DNA of 64,000 nucleotides from RGIG2134 sp964461115 (GCA_964461115.1 CAYWSX010000001.1:1-64000); one strand, 5' to 3'; counted from the stretch's first letter, positions 35,982-45,870 are shown. The notes: generated by a model not told the origin, from the sequence alone. Program-made: numbers and translations.

Positions 35982-37742
35982 ATGGCAAAAAGTATAGTAA
36001 TTGCAGAACGCGACAATATCGCGGCATTAATGGAAAACGACAAAGTAATGGAATTTTTCGTGCACAGAGGAGACATTTTATTAGGGGATGTTTATCTTTC
36101 CAAAGTTGACAACATTCTCCCGAGTATTGACGCAGCGTTTGTTGATGTCGGAGCCGACAAAATGGGCTTTCTTCACGCAGAAGACATCATCGGGAAAGGC
36201 GCATTAAGAGACAAAGTAAAGCCAAACCAGAACCTCATCGTTCAGGTCACAAAAGAGCCAACCGGACATAAAGGACCTCGTGTAACTACTGAAATCAGCC
36301 TTCCCGGAAGATTTTTGGTTCTTATTCCTCAGGAAACAGGTGTAAACGTTTCGAGAAAAATTACGTCCCAGAAAGAAAGAGCTCGCTTAAAATCAGTTGT
36401 AAGCTTAATCAAGCCTAACGGCGTAGGTGTAATCGTCAGAACAGAAGCAGAAAACCAGACTGAATCCGAAATTCAAGATGATTTGGAAATGCTGCTTGAA
36501 AAATGGAACACAATCGTTACCGCGGCAGAATCTCATACTGCGCCTTGCATTATCCATCGTGACCAAGATTTGCTTTACAGAGTTATTCGTGAGGCATGCT
36601 CAGAGGATGTTACACAAATTACTGTTGATACGGCTTTTGCGCATCAACGCGTAACACAGCTTCTTCAAGCGTGGAATATGAACAAAAATATTACTGTTGA
36701 AAACTACAAAGGCACACAACCGCTCTTGGTTTCATCAGGGATTCACAAAGAAATTAAAGCAGCACTGCAAATTAAGTCAAACTTACCGTCAGGCGGATAT
36801 TTGTTTATTCAAACAACAGAGGCGCTTACGGTTATCGACGTAAACAGCGGTAAATTTACAAGTTCAGCAACTCAAGATGAAACTATTTTGAAAACAAATA
36901 TTGAAGCAGTACATGAGATTGCACGCCAGCTTAAACTTCGCAACATCGGCGGTATGATTATCATCGACTTTATTGATATGAACTCCAGAACTGACAAGCT
37001 TGCAATCATGCAGGAACTTGAACTTGCGCTTGAAAATGACAAATCAAAACCACAGGTAGGGCAACTTTCTGATCTTGGATTGGTTGAACTTACTCGCCAC
37101 AGACAAGGGCAAAGTTTATCCGAACTGTTTACGAAAAAATGTCCTCACTGTCAGGGTACAGGGCAGTTTATCGAAGAGTTCAACTTTGCATCTTCAGTTG
37201 CAGAAGGCGAATACCGCTCAAAAGCAGCAAAAGTTAAACTTCCTAACGGACAAAAACCAAACAACAAAAATAATAAAAATGACAAACGCCGTTTTAACGA
37301 CAACAAAAATTTCAATAAAAAACCAAATGAAAATTCTGAAGTTGAAGAAATAAAAGAAACGGCTGCTGTTGAAACAGCTGAAAGTTCTGAATCAATTGAA
37401 ATAAAAACATCGGAAACAACTTCCGCTGCGCCAACCGTAGTTGAAGTTGAAACAACAGATGAAAAACAAAAAAGAAGACCGTCAAGAGGTAGAAAACAAC
37501 CGTTTAGACGTGGTAATAACAACCGCCCTTCACCGGATAATACGGAAAAATCCGAACCTGTTGAAATAAAAGTTGAAGAAACTCAAAAAACAGCTACAAT
37601 AAAAGAAGAGGCGCCAAAAGCGGAAAACAAATCGGAAAGTGCAGAAAATGCAGAAACTAAAACACCTAAAAAACCCGCAAAACCACGCAGAACTACCCGC
37701 GCTAAAAAACCAAAGGAAGAAACAAATGAAACTGCTGAATAG
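35982..37742 (+). CDS. rng: Ribonuclease E/G
   Basis: 586 aa. An N-terminal S1 RNA-binding domain lies at ~35-120. The catalytic DNase I-like region has VIDVNSGKF and GGMIIIDFIDM with the metal-binding aspartates, and the Zn-link motif is CPHCQGTGQ. The last ~170 residues are a low-complexity tail rich in Lys, Asn, Glu and Thr, ending in an Arg/Lys cluster (KPAKPRRTTRAKKPKEE). This tail is longer than in RNase G and short for RNase E. The enzyme processes rRNA and decays mRNA; the tail probably binds RNA or partners. Co-transcribed with the radical SAM gene. Confidence 0.93.
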   Translation: MAKSIVIAERDNIAALMENDKVMEFFVHRGDILLGDVYLSKVDNILPSIDAAFVDVGADKMGFLHAEDIIGKGALRDKVKPNQNLIVQVTKEPTGHKGPRVTTEISLPGRFLVLIPQETGVNVSRKITSQKERARLKSVVSLIKPNGVGVIVRTEAENQTESEIQDDLEMLLEKWNTIVTAAESHTAPCIIHRDQDLLYRVIREACSEDVTQITVDTAFAHQRVTQLLQAWNMNKNITVENYKGTQPLLVSSGIHKEIKAALQIKSNLPSGGYLFIQTTEALTVIDVNSGKFTSSATQDETILKTNIEAVHEIARQLKLRNIGGMIIIDFIDMNSRTDKLAIMQELELALENDKSKPQVGQLSDLGLVELTRHRQGQSLSELFTKKCPHCQGTGQFIEEFNFASSVAEGEYRSKAAKVKLPNGQKPNNKNNKNDKRRFNDNKNFNKKPNENSEVEEIKETAAVETAESSESIEIKTSETTSAAPTVVEVETTDEKQKRRPSRGRKQPFRRGNNNRPSPDNTEKSEPVEIKVEETQKTATIKEEAPKAENKSESAENAETKTPKKPAKPRRTTRAKKPKEETNETAE

Positions 37743-38013
37743 AATCTATTTCGCAATTTGTACAATAACATTAACTCTGGAGCCGTGTTTTGCACTCTCG
37801 AAAGAGGTGCTTTTCACGGCAAAAAAGTTTACACTGGCAATGATTGGTGTAGTTATTTCTTCTTTACTGATTTTTGTCGGACTCTCCTTATACAATAAGT
37901 TTTTTCACAATCCTAAACACAACGAAAAAACCACATACGATGAGAACACTCTGGAGCCGGCTAAAAATCTGGACAATGCGATTTCCAACTTTTTAAATCG
38001 CACTAAAATGTAA
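37726..38013 (+). CDS. Small membrane protein downstream of RNase E/G
   Basis: 95 aa. A signal-like hydrophobic N-terminus (LLNRIYFAICTITLTLEPCFA) precedes a second hydrophobic segment (LAMIGVVISSLLIFVGLSLY) and a charged tail. The ATG has AAAGGAAG 8 nt upstream and overlaps the 3' end of the RNase gene by 17 nt, so it is the last gene of that operon. No family recognised. The membrane location could tie the RNase to the inner membrane, but that is speculation. Confidence 0.6.
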   Translation: MKLLNRIYFAICTITLTLEPCFALSKEVLFTAKKFTLAMIGVVISSLLIFVGLSLYNKFFHNPKHNEKTTYDENTLEPAKNLDNAISNFLNRTKM

Positions 38014-38341
38014 TTAAAATTTATCAGTTGTTCCCGGAATCGCGTCATTCTGATTGAGACTAAAGAGTGATTGAAGAATCTTTGTGTCTTTCATGCTTGA
38101 AATTATATAAAATCGTTATCCTAATTTGAAACGCTTCTCCACGCGGTAAAGATCCTGAAACAAGTTCAGGATGACGTGCGGGTTAATGATGTTAAAGCAG
38201 ATCGAACAGCGTCAAAGTGAAATGAATTGTCATCCTGAACTTGTTTGACAAAGTGAATAGCTGAGCTGTGGCGAAGCTTTATGAGCCTGTCCTTACAAGT
38301 CGAAAGCGAAGTGCAGGATCTTTCTGCACTAAAAAATTCAC
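38014..38341. repeat. Intergenic mosaic of REP-like repeats
   Basis: No gene is supported in this stretch. It holds a decayed GTCATTCTGA...GAAGAATCTT unit (38044-38083), a hairpin GATCCTGAA-acaag-TTCAGGATGAC (38151-38175), a partial inverted copy GTCATCCTGAACTTGTTTGAC (38229-38249), and a hairpin AGTGCAG/CTGCACT near 38319-38337. Related units occur at 45764-45801 and 63193-63218. Confidence 0.7.
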
Positions 38342-38372
38342 AAAAAAAAACAGTCTCTCTCGAGACTGTCTT
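38342..38372 (-). terminator. Terminator of gyrB
   Basis: An 8-bp stem ACAGTCTC/GAGACTGT with a 4-nt loop, followed on the reverse strand by T9. Confidence 0.9.
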
Positions 38373-38390
38373 TTAAAATTTTTACACTGA

Positions 38391-40841
38391 TTATGTATCA
38401 ATGTTTGTCGCATAAATTGCGTTTTCTTCAATAAAGTCACGTCGCGGCTCAACCTTGTCACCCATAAGAATATCAAACAACTGGTCACAAAGCATCGCAT
38501 CTTCCACGTTCACCTTTTTAAGTGTTCTTGTCTTCGGATCCATCGTTGTTTCCCACAATTGTTGAGGCATCATCTCTCCAAGACCTTTGAAACGCTGTAA
38601 TGTCAGTCCTTTTTGTCCTCTTTCTTCGATAATTTTTTGAATATCACCGAATGTCTTAATTTCAGCAACCTCAGAACCTAAATCCATGAACAGTGTTTTC
38701 TGCTCTTCAATCAAATAGCTTCTGATTGAAGGATATGAATTCTTAATACGCTGATACTCGTGCGATTTAATCAAGTTCGATGAAATTCTGATCGGGTCAG
38801 TATTTTCTTCGCATAAATCAATCATAATCGAATATTTATTGTTTTCAGTGTTAAATTTCAATGATGTAACATACTTGTCAGCGCCTTCAATACCATAGTT
38901 TTTACCGTGGTCAACGAGGTAGTGCTGTAAGTATTCGTTAATTTTGTTCATTTTATCCTGATCAGTAAAATCAGCTTCCGTAATTTCGGAACGGATTAAG
39001 CCGCGGATGATTACGCTTGGAATAGGATTGATAAGCGGGTTGTTAAATGAATTGTAATATGCTGACATATTTGCAAGCAATGCGCTCAACTCTTCCCCTT
39101 CCGTTGAAACTGTTTTTTTCTTATCAAACAATGTCAAGCCCTTAACTCCGCGCTCACGAAGTGTTTTTTCAAGCGCACGTTCATCATAAAGGTACTCAGA
39201 GCTTTTGCCTACTGTAATTTTGAACAACGGCGGCTGAGCGATGTAGATGTATCCGTTTTCAATCAATGGTTTTGCATAACGGAAGAAGAACGTCAAAAGA
39301 AGCGTTCTGATGTGCGCACCATCGACATCCGCGTCTGTCATAATGATAATTTTATGATAACGAAGCTTTTCAAGTTCAACTTCTTCTTCGTTTTTACTGA
39401 TGTTTATACCGAAAGCCTGAACCATTGCTTGGATTTCATTGTTAGCATATATTTTATCCAAACGCGCTCTTTCTACGTTCAGGATTTTACCTCTCAACGG
39501 CAAAATCGCTTGGAACATTCTGTTTCTGCCCTGTTTTGCAGAGCCGCCCGCAGAATCACCCTCTACTATATAGATTTCGCATTTGTCCGCTTCACGGCTG
39601 GAGCAATCTGCAAGTTTGCCCGGCAAGGTTGATGTTTCAAGAGCCGTCTTTCTTCTTGTAAGCTCTCTTGCACGTCTTGCAGCCTCACGTGCTCTTTGCG
39701 CCTGTAAAGTTTTTTCAAGAATAGTCTTTGCAATCTTAGGATTAAACTCAAGCCACTCCTGAAGTTTGTCTCTAACAGCGTCTTGCACGGCACCTAAAGC
39801 CTCAGCGTTACCAAGTTTTTCTTTAGTCTGTCCTTCAAATTCAGGGTTTCCGATTTTTACGGAAACAATTGCCGTCAAACCCTCTCTCACGTCTTCACCG
39901 GAGAGATTTTGCTCGTTATCCTTGAGAATATTATTTTTTCTTGCATACTCATTTAAAATACGTGTAATAGCGTTTCTAAACCCTGTTAAGTGAGTTCCGC
40001 CGTGGTGTGTATTGATATTGTTAGCAAACGAAAGAACACTTTCTGTATAAGCGTCTGTGTATTGCATTGCAATTTCAACAGTCATTCCGTCAACTATTTT
40101 TTCAATATAAATAGGCTGCTCAAAAACAACCGTTTTGTTTTTATTCAAAAACTCTACATAGCTTGCGATACCGCCTTCATAGTGAAAAACTTGTTCATCT
40201 TTCTTTTTCGCGTCTTGAAAAATAATTTTCAAACCTTTGTTCAAAAATGCCATTTCACGAAGCCTATTACAAATTACATCACGGTCGATTTCTGTTGTTT
40301 CCGTAAAAATCAACGGGTCTGGCCAGAATGTAGTTTTTGTTCCGGTAAGTTCCGTTTCACGTATTTTTTCTACCTGTGAAACCGGCTCGCCGCGAAGATA
40401 TTCTTGCATATAAACGTGTCCTTGACGGGAAACTTCAACAACCATTTTCTCTGAAAGAGCATTTACAACAGAAGCACCAACGCCGTGAAGACCGCCTGAT
40501 ACTTTATATCCGCCGTCACCAAACTTTCCGCCCGCGTGAAGAACTGTGTGAACAATTTCCAACGCAGATTTACCTGTTTCAGGTTTAATATCGACAGGAA
40601 TACCACGTCCGTTGTCAATGACAGTAACACTTTCGTCCTCGTTAACAGTAACACGGATAGTGTCGCAGTAACCGGCCAAAGATTCGTCAATCGAGTTGTC
40701 TACGATTTCATATATACAGTGGTGCAAACCGCGCTGCGAAGTTGAGCCGATATACATCCCCGGACGCATTCTGACTGCTTCTAAACCTTCTAATACCCTA
40801 ATATTACTAGCACCGTAATCTTGTTCAGTTTGTGTTGTCAT
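38391..40841 (-). CDS. gyrB: DNA gyrase subunit B
   Basis: 816 aa. The GHKL ATPase domain has EIVDNSIDESLAGYC, DNGRGIPVDI and GGLHGVGASVVNALS. The TOPRIM domain has YIVEGDSAGGSAKQGRNR and IIIMTDADVDGAHIRTLLL, and the C-terminus has QRFKGLGEMMPQQLWETTM. Length is standard. GGGGAGAG is a strong ribosome-binding site. It supplies the ATPase of gyrase, which introduces negative supercoils with GyrA; no gyrA or dnaA is adjacent, so this is not an obvious origin region. Confidence 0.97.
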   Translation of the reverse strand: MTTQTEQDYGASNIRVLEGLEAVRMRPGMYIGSTSQRGLHHCIYEIVDNSIDESLAGYCDTIRVTVNEDESVTVIDNGRGIPVDIKPETGKSALEIVHTVLHAGGKFGDGGYKVSGGLHGVGASVVNALSEKMVVEVSRQGHVYMQEYLRGEPVSQVEKIRETELTGTKTTFWPDPLIFTETTEIDRDVICNRLREMAFLNKGLKIIFQDAKKKDEQVFHYEGGIASYVEFLNKNKTVVFEQPIYIEKIVDGMTVEIAMQYTDAYTESVLSFANNINTHHGGTHLTGFRNAITRILNEYARKNNILKDNEQNLSGEDVREGLTAIVSVKIGNPEFEGQTKEKLGNAEALGAVQDAVRDKLQEWLEFNPKIAKTILEKTLQAQRAREAARRARELTRRKTALETSTLPGKLADCSSREADKCEIYIVEGDSAGGSAKQGRNRMFQAILPLRGKILNVERARLDKIYANNEIQAMVQAFGINISKNEEEVELEKLRYHKIIIMTDADVDGAHIRTLLLTFFFRYAKPLIENGYIYIAQPPLFKITVGKSSEYLYDERALEKTLRERGVKGLTLFDKKKTVSTEGEELSALLANMSAYYNSFNNPLINPIPSVIIRGLIRSEITEADFTDQDKMNKINEYLQHYLVDHGKNYGIEGADKYVTSLKFNTENNKYSIMIDLCEENTDPIRISSNLIKSHEYQRIKNSYPSIRSYLIEEQKTLFMDLGSEVAEIKTFGDIQKIIEERGQKGLTLQRFKGLGEMMPQQLWETTMDPKTRTLKKVNVEDAMLCDQLFDILMGDKVEPRRDFIEENAIYATNIDT

Positions 40842-40939
40842 GTTCTCTCCCCAAAGACTCTTAATTTAATAACATAGTAACACAAAAACGGGCACGAGGC
40901 GAATGTTTACAATTATTTCGGCAGATTGTAACAATTAAA

Positions 40940-40975
40940 AAAGTCCTCGCAAAATGACAATTTTACGAGGACTTT
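40940..40975 (-). terminator. Terminator of gpmI
   Basis: A 10-bp stem AAAGTCCTCG/CGAGGACTTT with a 16-nt loop that can pair internally (AAAAT/ATTTT), followed by T-rich sequence on the reverse strand. Confidence 0.8.
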
Positions 40976-40990
40976 GTTTATAAATTATTA

Positions 40991-42514
40991 CTATTTTACA
41001 ATCAAAGATTTTCCTGTCATTTCTTCAGGTTGCTCAATGCCCATAACATCAAGAATTGTCGGCGCAACATCACATAAGGCACCGCCATCGCGAAGTTTTT
41101 TCATTCCGTCGTTAATCAACAAGAACGGTACAGGATTGGTCGTATGAGCCGTGTAAGGTGCGTGAGTGACAGGGTTTTCCATACATTCCGCGTTTCCATG
41201 ATCTGCCGTCAAAAGCATTACTACGCCTTTTTTCTCACATCTTTCTGCAATTTTACCGACACACTCGTCAACTTTTTCAACCGCTTCAACCGCAGCTTCG
41301 AACACACCTGTATGACCTACCATATCAGGGTTTGCGAAGTTTACAAGGATGAAGTCGTATTCTTTATCGTTAATTGCACCCAAAACGTTGCTGCAAACAT
41401 CGTCCGCACTCATTTCAGGCTGCAAGTCATATGTAGCAACTTTCGGAGAAGAAACAAGGGCTCTGGTTTCAAGCCTGTTCGGCTCTTCAACACCGCCGTT
41501 AAAGAAAAACGTAACGTGCGCATATTTTTCCGTTTCCGCTGTCCTGAACTGTTTAATATTATTTTTGTCCAGCACGTCGCCAAGAATATTCTTCAAAGAT
41601 TGAGGCTTGAATGCAATCGGAAGGTTGAAAGTCTCATCGTACTGCGTCATGCAGACATAGTAAAGGTTTTCAAGTTTTTCAATTCTGTCGAATCCGTTAA
41701 AATCTTCAAAAGTCATAGCTTTTGTTATTTCACGCGCACGGTCAGGACGATAATTGAAGAAAATCACAGCGTCATTGTTCTTAATACGAGAATTTATATC
41801 ACCGGTCATCGTAGGAGCAACAAATTCATCGGTTTTATCGATAGCGTATGAATTATCAACAGCCTCAATTGCATTCGCAGCCTTTGCGCTATAACCTTCC
41901 GTCAAGCAATTGTATGCTTTTTGAACTCTATCCCAGCGGTTGTCTCTGTCCATTGCCCAGTATCTGCCCATTACAGAAGCAATTTTAGGCAATTTGTGTT
42001 CAGCAAGCTTGTCTTCAACAACTTGAAGATATTCTTTTGCACTCTTTGGTGCCGTATCTCGTCCGTCCAAAAATGCGTGCACATATACATTTTTAAGCCC
42101 TTCTTTTGCAGCTAAATCAATAAGCGCAAGCACGTGATTTAAAGAACTGTGAACACCGCCCGTTGAAATCAACCCATACAAGTGCAGGGATGAATTATTC
42201 TTTTTCGCATGATTAACCGCGTTCAAAAATTCTTCGTTTGTGAAAAAATCACCGTCTTTAATAGATTTGTTTATACGAGTAAGTTCCTGATAAACGATTC
42301 TGCCCGCACCGAGGTTCAAGTGCCCAACCTCAGAGTTGCCCATTTGTCCGTCAGGAAGCCCGACATGTTCACCATCTGCGTAAATCAGCGTATGCGGCTG
42401 TTCTGTTATTAATTTATCAAAATTAGGGGTATTTGCAGAAGCTACCGCATCTTTAGGGCAGTCCTTGTTAACGCCCCACCCGTCCATAATACATAGTAAA
42501 ACTCGTTGTGTCAT
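40991..42514 (-). CDS. gpmI: 2,3-bisphosphoglycerate-independent phosphoglycerate mutase
   Basis: The 507-aa metalloenzyme interconverts 3- and 2-phosphoglycerate in glycolysis. The N-terminal metal/serine motif is CIMDGWG with MGNSEVGHLNLGAGR (phosphoserine S). HAFLDGRDTAPKS, MGRYWAMDRDNRWDR, FFNYRPDRAREI and C-terminal TADHGNAE complete the alkaline-phosphatase-like signature. ATG reading MTQRVLL has TTGGAG upstream; the TTG inside that site is not a start. Confidence 0.97.
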   Translation of the reverse strand: MTQRVLLCIMDGWGVNKDCPKDAVASANTPNFDKLITEQPHTLIYADGEHVGLPDGQMGNSEVGHLNLGAGRIVYQELTRINKSIKDGDFFTNEEFLNAVNHAKKNNSSLHLYGLISTGGVHSSLNHVLALIDLAAKEGLKNVYVHAFLDGRDTAPKSAKEYLQVVEDKLAEHKLPKIASVMGRYWAMDRDNRWDRVQKAYNCLTEGYSAKAANAIEAVDNSYAIDKTDEFVAPTMTGDINSRIKNNDAVIFFNYRPDRAREITKAMTFEDFNGFDRIEKLENLYYVCMTQYDETFNLPIAFKPQSLKNILGDVLDKNNIKQFRTAETEKYAHVTFFFNGGVEEPNRLETRALVSSPKVATYDLQPEMSADDVCSNVLGAINDKEYDFILVNFANPDMVGHTGVFEAAVEAVEKVDECVGKIAERCEKKGVVMLLTADHGNAECMENPVTHAPYTAHTTNPVPFLLINDGMKKLRDGGALCDVAPTILDVMGIEQPEEMTGKSLIVK

Positions 42515-42600
42515 AATTTTCTCCAAGTGATGTCAATGAAAATATTATAACAAATAAAAAAATATTATGTAAGCCGAAAATAACGGCTAAAAAGGTAATG

Positions 42601-43008
42601 TTATGTAAAATAATTAAACATGCCGGAAATGAAAGCTCTTGCTTTTTGCATAGTTGAACCTTCAGACTCTTTACATAGAGCTAAAATGGTGCGCGTATAG
42701 GGCATTTTGATACGCTCATGGTATGCAGCGTGCATATGAGACCTAGCGCTTTCTAAAGCTTCTCTTAACTGAGGACTGCAAAACTTATCATGAATAACAT
42801 CTGAAATAGTATCGTTCACAGCTTTGGCATATCCGTTAATTACCCCGCCAATAACAGGCGTTTCGCCATAACGAATGCTTTTTGAAGAAATTTCGGGATT
42901 CCATTTCTCGGCATAGCGAGCTGAAGCTGACGCTTCCCTGACCGTATTCAGCAATGTACGTGAGTCTTGTTTTGACAGACCATATAATCTTCGAACTGCA
43001 GATATCAT
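42601..43008 (-). CDS. Hypothetical protein, 135 aa
   Basis: It begins MISAVRRLYGLSKQDSRTLL with GAAAGGAA upstream. The protein is mostly helical, basic and soluble, with no cysteine motif beyond isolated residues (DKFCSPQ, LALCKES). No signal peptide or family was recognised. It sits alone between gpmI and the glycosyltransferase gene. Confidence 0.6.
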   Translation of the reverse strand: MISAVRRLYGLSKQDSRTLLNTVREASASARYAEKWNPEISSKSIRYGETPVIGGVINGYAKAVNDTISDVIHDKFCSPQLREALESARSHMHAAYHERIKMPYTRTILALCKESEGSTMQKARAFISGMFNYFT

Positions 43009-43094
43009 GATAAATTCCTTTCAGAATTTCAACTCTTAAATTAAAGCATGTGAATGAAGTTTTTAGTTAGTAACCAATGAAATATTTACAAAAG

Positions 43095-44015
43095 TTAAGA
43101 CTTTTTCAAGTCTTCGAGAATTCGTCGGTTTATTGCCAGCAAGTCAGCAATAATAGCCAAAAGAAGCGTTTGGAAGCCTATGATAAGCATAATAGCCGAC
43201 AAAATCAATGACTGTATGTGTCCTGAGCCCGAGCCGATATAAAAATAAAGTAAAAAACGAAGCCCTAAAAGCACACCTATAGAGCCTATAATCCCGCCGA
43301 TAATAGCAAAAAATCTGAACGGGCGATAAACGATAAACATTCTTATTATCGTCACCATTGAGCGCAAAATATACTGAAAATGGTTTTTGAAAAGGCGCGA
43401 TTTACGCAATTCTGCGTTCACCTCTATCGGCACAGATACAATTTTAAGCCCTTTAACTTTAGATTGAATAATCATCTCCAGCGTGTAAGTAAAATTATCG
43501 TAAATATTTATGTTCTCGGCCGCTTCGCGATTTAACGCACGAAACCCGCTCGGAGCGTCCTCAACTTCCGTAAAAGCGAACATACTAACTACCCACGAAC
43601 CCAGTTTTTGCAAAAATTTCTTTGTTCTGGAAAAGTGTTTTATATTATCAATCGGACGCGCACCTATTACAATATCTGCACGTTTTTCCAGGACAGGCTT
43701 CACCAAATCTTTGATATATTTAGCGTTGTATTGATTGTCTGCGTCTGTATTTACGATAATATCCGCACCAAGCTTCAAACACGCCTTAATCCCAGCCATA
43801 AAAGCTTTTGCAAGCCCGACATTTTTTTCGAGCCTTATAATATGAGTCACACCCCATTCTTGTGCAACCTTAGACGTATTGTCGGAGCTGCCGTCGTCAA
43901 TTACAAGAGTCTCTACTTCATCTATACCTTCAATTTGCTTAGGCAGGTCATTTAACGTCAAAGCAAGGGTGTTTTCTTCGTTATATGCCGGTATTTGAAT
44001 AATCAGTTTTGTCAT
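43095..44015 (-). CDS. Family 2 glycosyltransferase, membrane-anchored
   Basis: 306 aa. The GT-A domain (~1-225) has IQIPAYNEENTLALTLNDL, VIDDGSSDNT, IVNTDADNQY (DxD) and EDAPSGFRALNREA. Two C-terminal helices (FAIIGGIIGSIGVLLGLRFLLYF, LILSAIMLIIGFQTLLLAIIADLL) anchor it, and the end LAINRRILEDL is typical. The plan is that of GtrB/DPM1-type enzymes, which charge polyprenyl phosphate with a sugar. The divergent neighbour is a GT39-like transferase that would use such a donor. ATG was chosen for AAAGGG upstream. Confidence 0.9.
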   Translation of the reverse strand: MTKLIIQIPAYNEENTLALTLNDLPKQIEGIDEVETLVIDDGSSDNTSKVAQEWGVTHIIRLEKNVGLAKAFMAGIKACLKLGADIIVNTDADNQYNAKYIKDLVKPVLEKRADIVIGARPIDNIKHFSRTKKFLQKLGSWVVSMFAFTEVEDAPSGFRALNREAAENINIYDNFTYTLEMIIQSKVKGLKIVSVPIEVNAELRKSRLFKNHFQYILRSMVTIIRMFIVYRPFRFFAIIGGIIGSIGVLLGLRFLLYFYIGSGSGHIQSLILSAIMLIIGFQTLLLAIIADLLAINRRILEDLKKS

Positions 44016-44077
44016 AATTAGCCCTTTTCTCAAAACTTATTATATTATAGTTTTGAAGATTTTGACAGGGGCAAAAT

Positions 44078-45742
44078 ATGACAGCAAAGAATTTTTGGAA
44101 AAATAACTATATAATTTTAGCAATAATTGCACTTCTGGGTCTTGGGCTTCGCCTCTGGTCGCTTGATAAACCGCTTGGTCTATGGAACGATGAATATATC
44201 GCGTGGTGGATTTCTTCGTTTGATTTTGGGAAAGAATTTTTTGAAAAAATTTCCCTAAATTGCCATATGCCGCTATATTATTTCTTTTTGAAAATATGGT
44301 GCCTGTTTTTTGGGGACTCGGACTATGTTTTGCGCCTTTCAAGCGTATTTATCGGCTTACTCAATATTATTTCTTTGTATTTTCTCGGTAAAGAATACCA
44401 AGACACCAAAACAGGATTGATATGCGCATTATTCGGAACAGCCAGCGGATTTTTAATATACTTTTCTCAGGAAGTCCGCCTATATGGTTTGATTTTTTTA
44501 ATCAGCACTTGGATTGCTTATTTTTTCATCAAAACGCTTAAGAAACCAACAGCTAAAAGCTTTTTGCTTTACCTGCTATGTAATTTTTTACTGCTTTTGA
44601 CGCACACAATTTCATTTGTGTATGTATTTTTCAATATGCTGATTTTTTCGCTGATACTTCTGAAAAATCCGAGATTCAAACGGGCAGTGCAAGCTTCATA
44701 CGTCACCCTTGCAGTTTGCTTTCTGCCATTTGTTCCGTTTTTGATTACAATTCTAACCAGAGATAATCTCTCACAGAACTGGGGCGTATTTAACATTTCC
44801 AAGTTGTTTTTCGTGTTTATAGATTATCTGACCCCTGTTCAGACAAACATTTCAAACTCTCCGCTTAATCTTCTCAATTTTTTCAAAGATAACAACCTTT
44901 TTGTGATTTTATTCTTTGTTATTGTGCCGTTTGTTATTGCGACGTCTTTTATAGGCAAAGCGCTTCGTCAAAACGAGCCCAAGCTTCGGGCACTAACGAT
45001 TTCAGCTTTACTTTATTTTGTAGTACTCATGATTGCGGCGGCCAGCGGGAAACTTGTGCTTTCTACAAAATATTCAATTGAAATTTATCCCGCACTGATT
45101 CTGCTTTTTGTCTCCGGCATTCAACTTTGCGGCAAATTGGGAAAGAAGTTCATGATTTTGTATTTTGTCTCAATTTTTTCATATCTTTTATTCTTTCCTA
45201 ATGCCCCTCAAAAAATGACACGCGAAGAAGGCCACAAAGCGCCTATAGTTCTGCTTACACAAATGGGAATTACCAAAGCTGATTATGTGATATCGCTTTA
45301 TCATCAATTTTTCCGCTATGAAAAATATGCAAACTTCAATCCTAAGCACGTTATAGAGCTTGATAAAGGCAGTGTCGCGACATATCTTATGGGAGAGGGC
45401 TACGGCGAACAAAATATCAAGCATAACGGCAAGGAAATGCTCAAAAAAGAATTTCTCTCTCAAGGCAGCGGCGCGATAACTCAGCGTATTGACAGTATCT
45501 ACAAAAGCATTCCTCGTGGAAGAAAGATTGCAATAATCGTGCCTGTTCAGGTAGCCTTTTTCTCTTCAAACGATTTAAAACGGATTGCGTCCAACGAAGA
45601 CGCATACCAAAAGACCGAAATAATGTTTATGGCATTTTCTTACGCAAAAATAAAGCTCATAAACGAAGCAATAAAATACTGCACTCTAAACGATATCAAC
45701 GAACTCGGCTCTTGGATAGTTTTGAGTTTTACGAAGAAATAA
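44078..45742 (+). CDS. GT39/ArnT-like lipid-linked sugar transferase
   Basis: 554 aa with about eleven membrane segments. The first loop carries LWSLDKPLGLWNDEYIAWW, with an acidic D-E pair at the usual catalytic position of GT-C enzymes, and FSQEVRLYGLIFL is a second family signature. The C-terminal ~150 residues are soluble and should face the periplasm. It would transfer a sugar from polyprenyl phosphate to protein or lipid. Divergent from the GT2 gene with a 62-nt shared upstream region, suggesting a donor/acceptor pair. Confidence 0.85.
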   Translation: MTAKNFWKNNYIILAIIALLGLGLRLWSLDKPLGLWNDEYIAWWISSFDFGKEFFEKISLNCHMPLYYFFLKIWCLFFGDSDYVLRLSSVFIGLLNIISLYFLGKEYQDTKTGLICALFGTASGFLIYFSQEVRLYGLIFLISTWIAYFFIKTLKKPTAKSFLLYLLCNFLLLLTHTISFVYVFFNMLIFSLILLKNPRFKRAVQASYVTLAVCFLPFVPFLITILTRDNLSQNWGVFNISKLFFVFIDYLTPVQTNISNSPLNLLNFFKDNNLFVILFFVIVPFVIATSFIGKALRQNEPKLRALTISALLYFVVLMIAAASGKLVLSTKYSIEIYPALILLFVSGIQLCGKLGKKFMILYFVSIFSYLLFFPNAPQKMTREEGHKAPIVLLTQMGITKADYVISLYHQFFRYEKYANFNPKHVIELDKGSVATYLMGEGYGEQNIKHNGKEMLKKEFLSQGSGAITQRIDSIYKSIPRGRKIAIIVPVQVAFFSSNDLKRIASNEDAYQKTEIMFMAFSYAKIKLINEAIKYCTLNDINELGSWIVLSFTKK

Positions 45743-45763
45743 ATATTTTTTCAGGTCGGAAAC

Positions 45764-45801
45764 TCAAAGATTCTTCGGTCGTATTACTTCCTCAGAATGA
45801 C
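45764..45801 (-). repeat. REP-like GTCATTCTGAG unit
   Basis: On the reverse strand the unit starts GTCATTCTGAGGAAG and ends CGAAGAATCTTTGAG. It is the same family as 38044-38083. It lies just after the GT39 gene. Confidence 0.6.
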
Positions 45802-45842
45802 TATTGTTTTTTTGGGGGCTGGAAAATTGCTGTTTTGTACGT

Positions 45843-45848
45843 TATAAT
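45843..45848 (+). promoter_or_regulatory. Possible -10 box of the tmRNA transcript
   Basis: A TATAAT hexamer lies ~175 nt upstream of mature tmRNA and just before the first copy of its duplicated start. No convincing -35 element sits 16-18 nt upstream. Confidence 0.4.
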
Positions 45849-45870
45849 AGTGTAAGCACATTGAAAATGG

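Noticed and set aside
38342..40900. Replication origin beside gyrB
   Set aside because: No dnaA, dnaN or cluster of DnaA boxes is visible.
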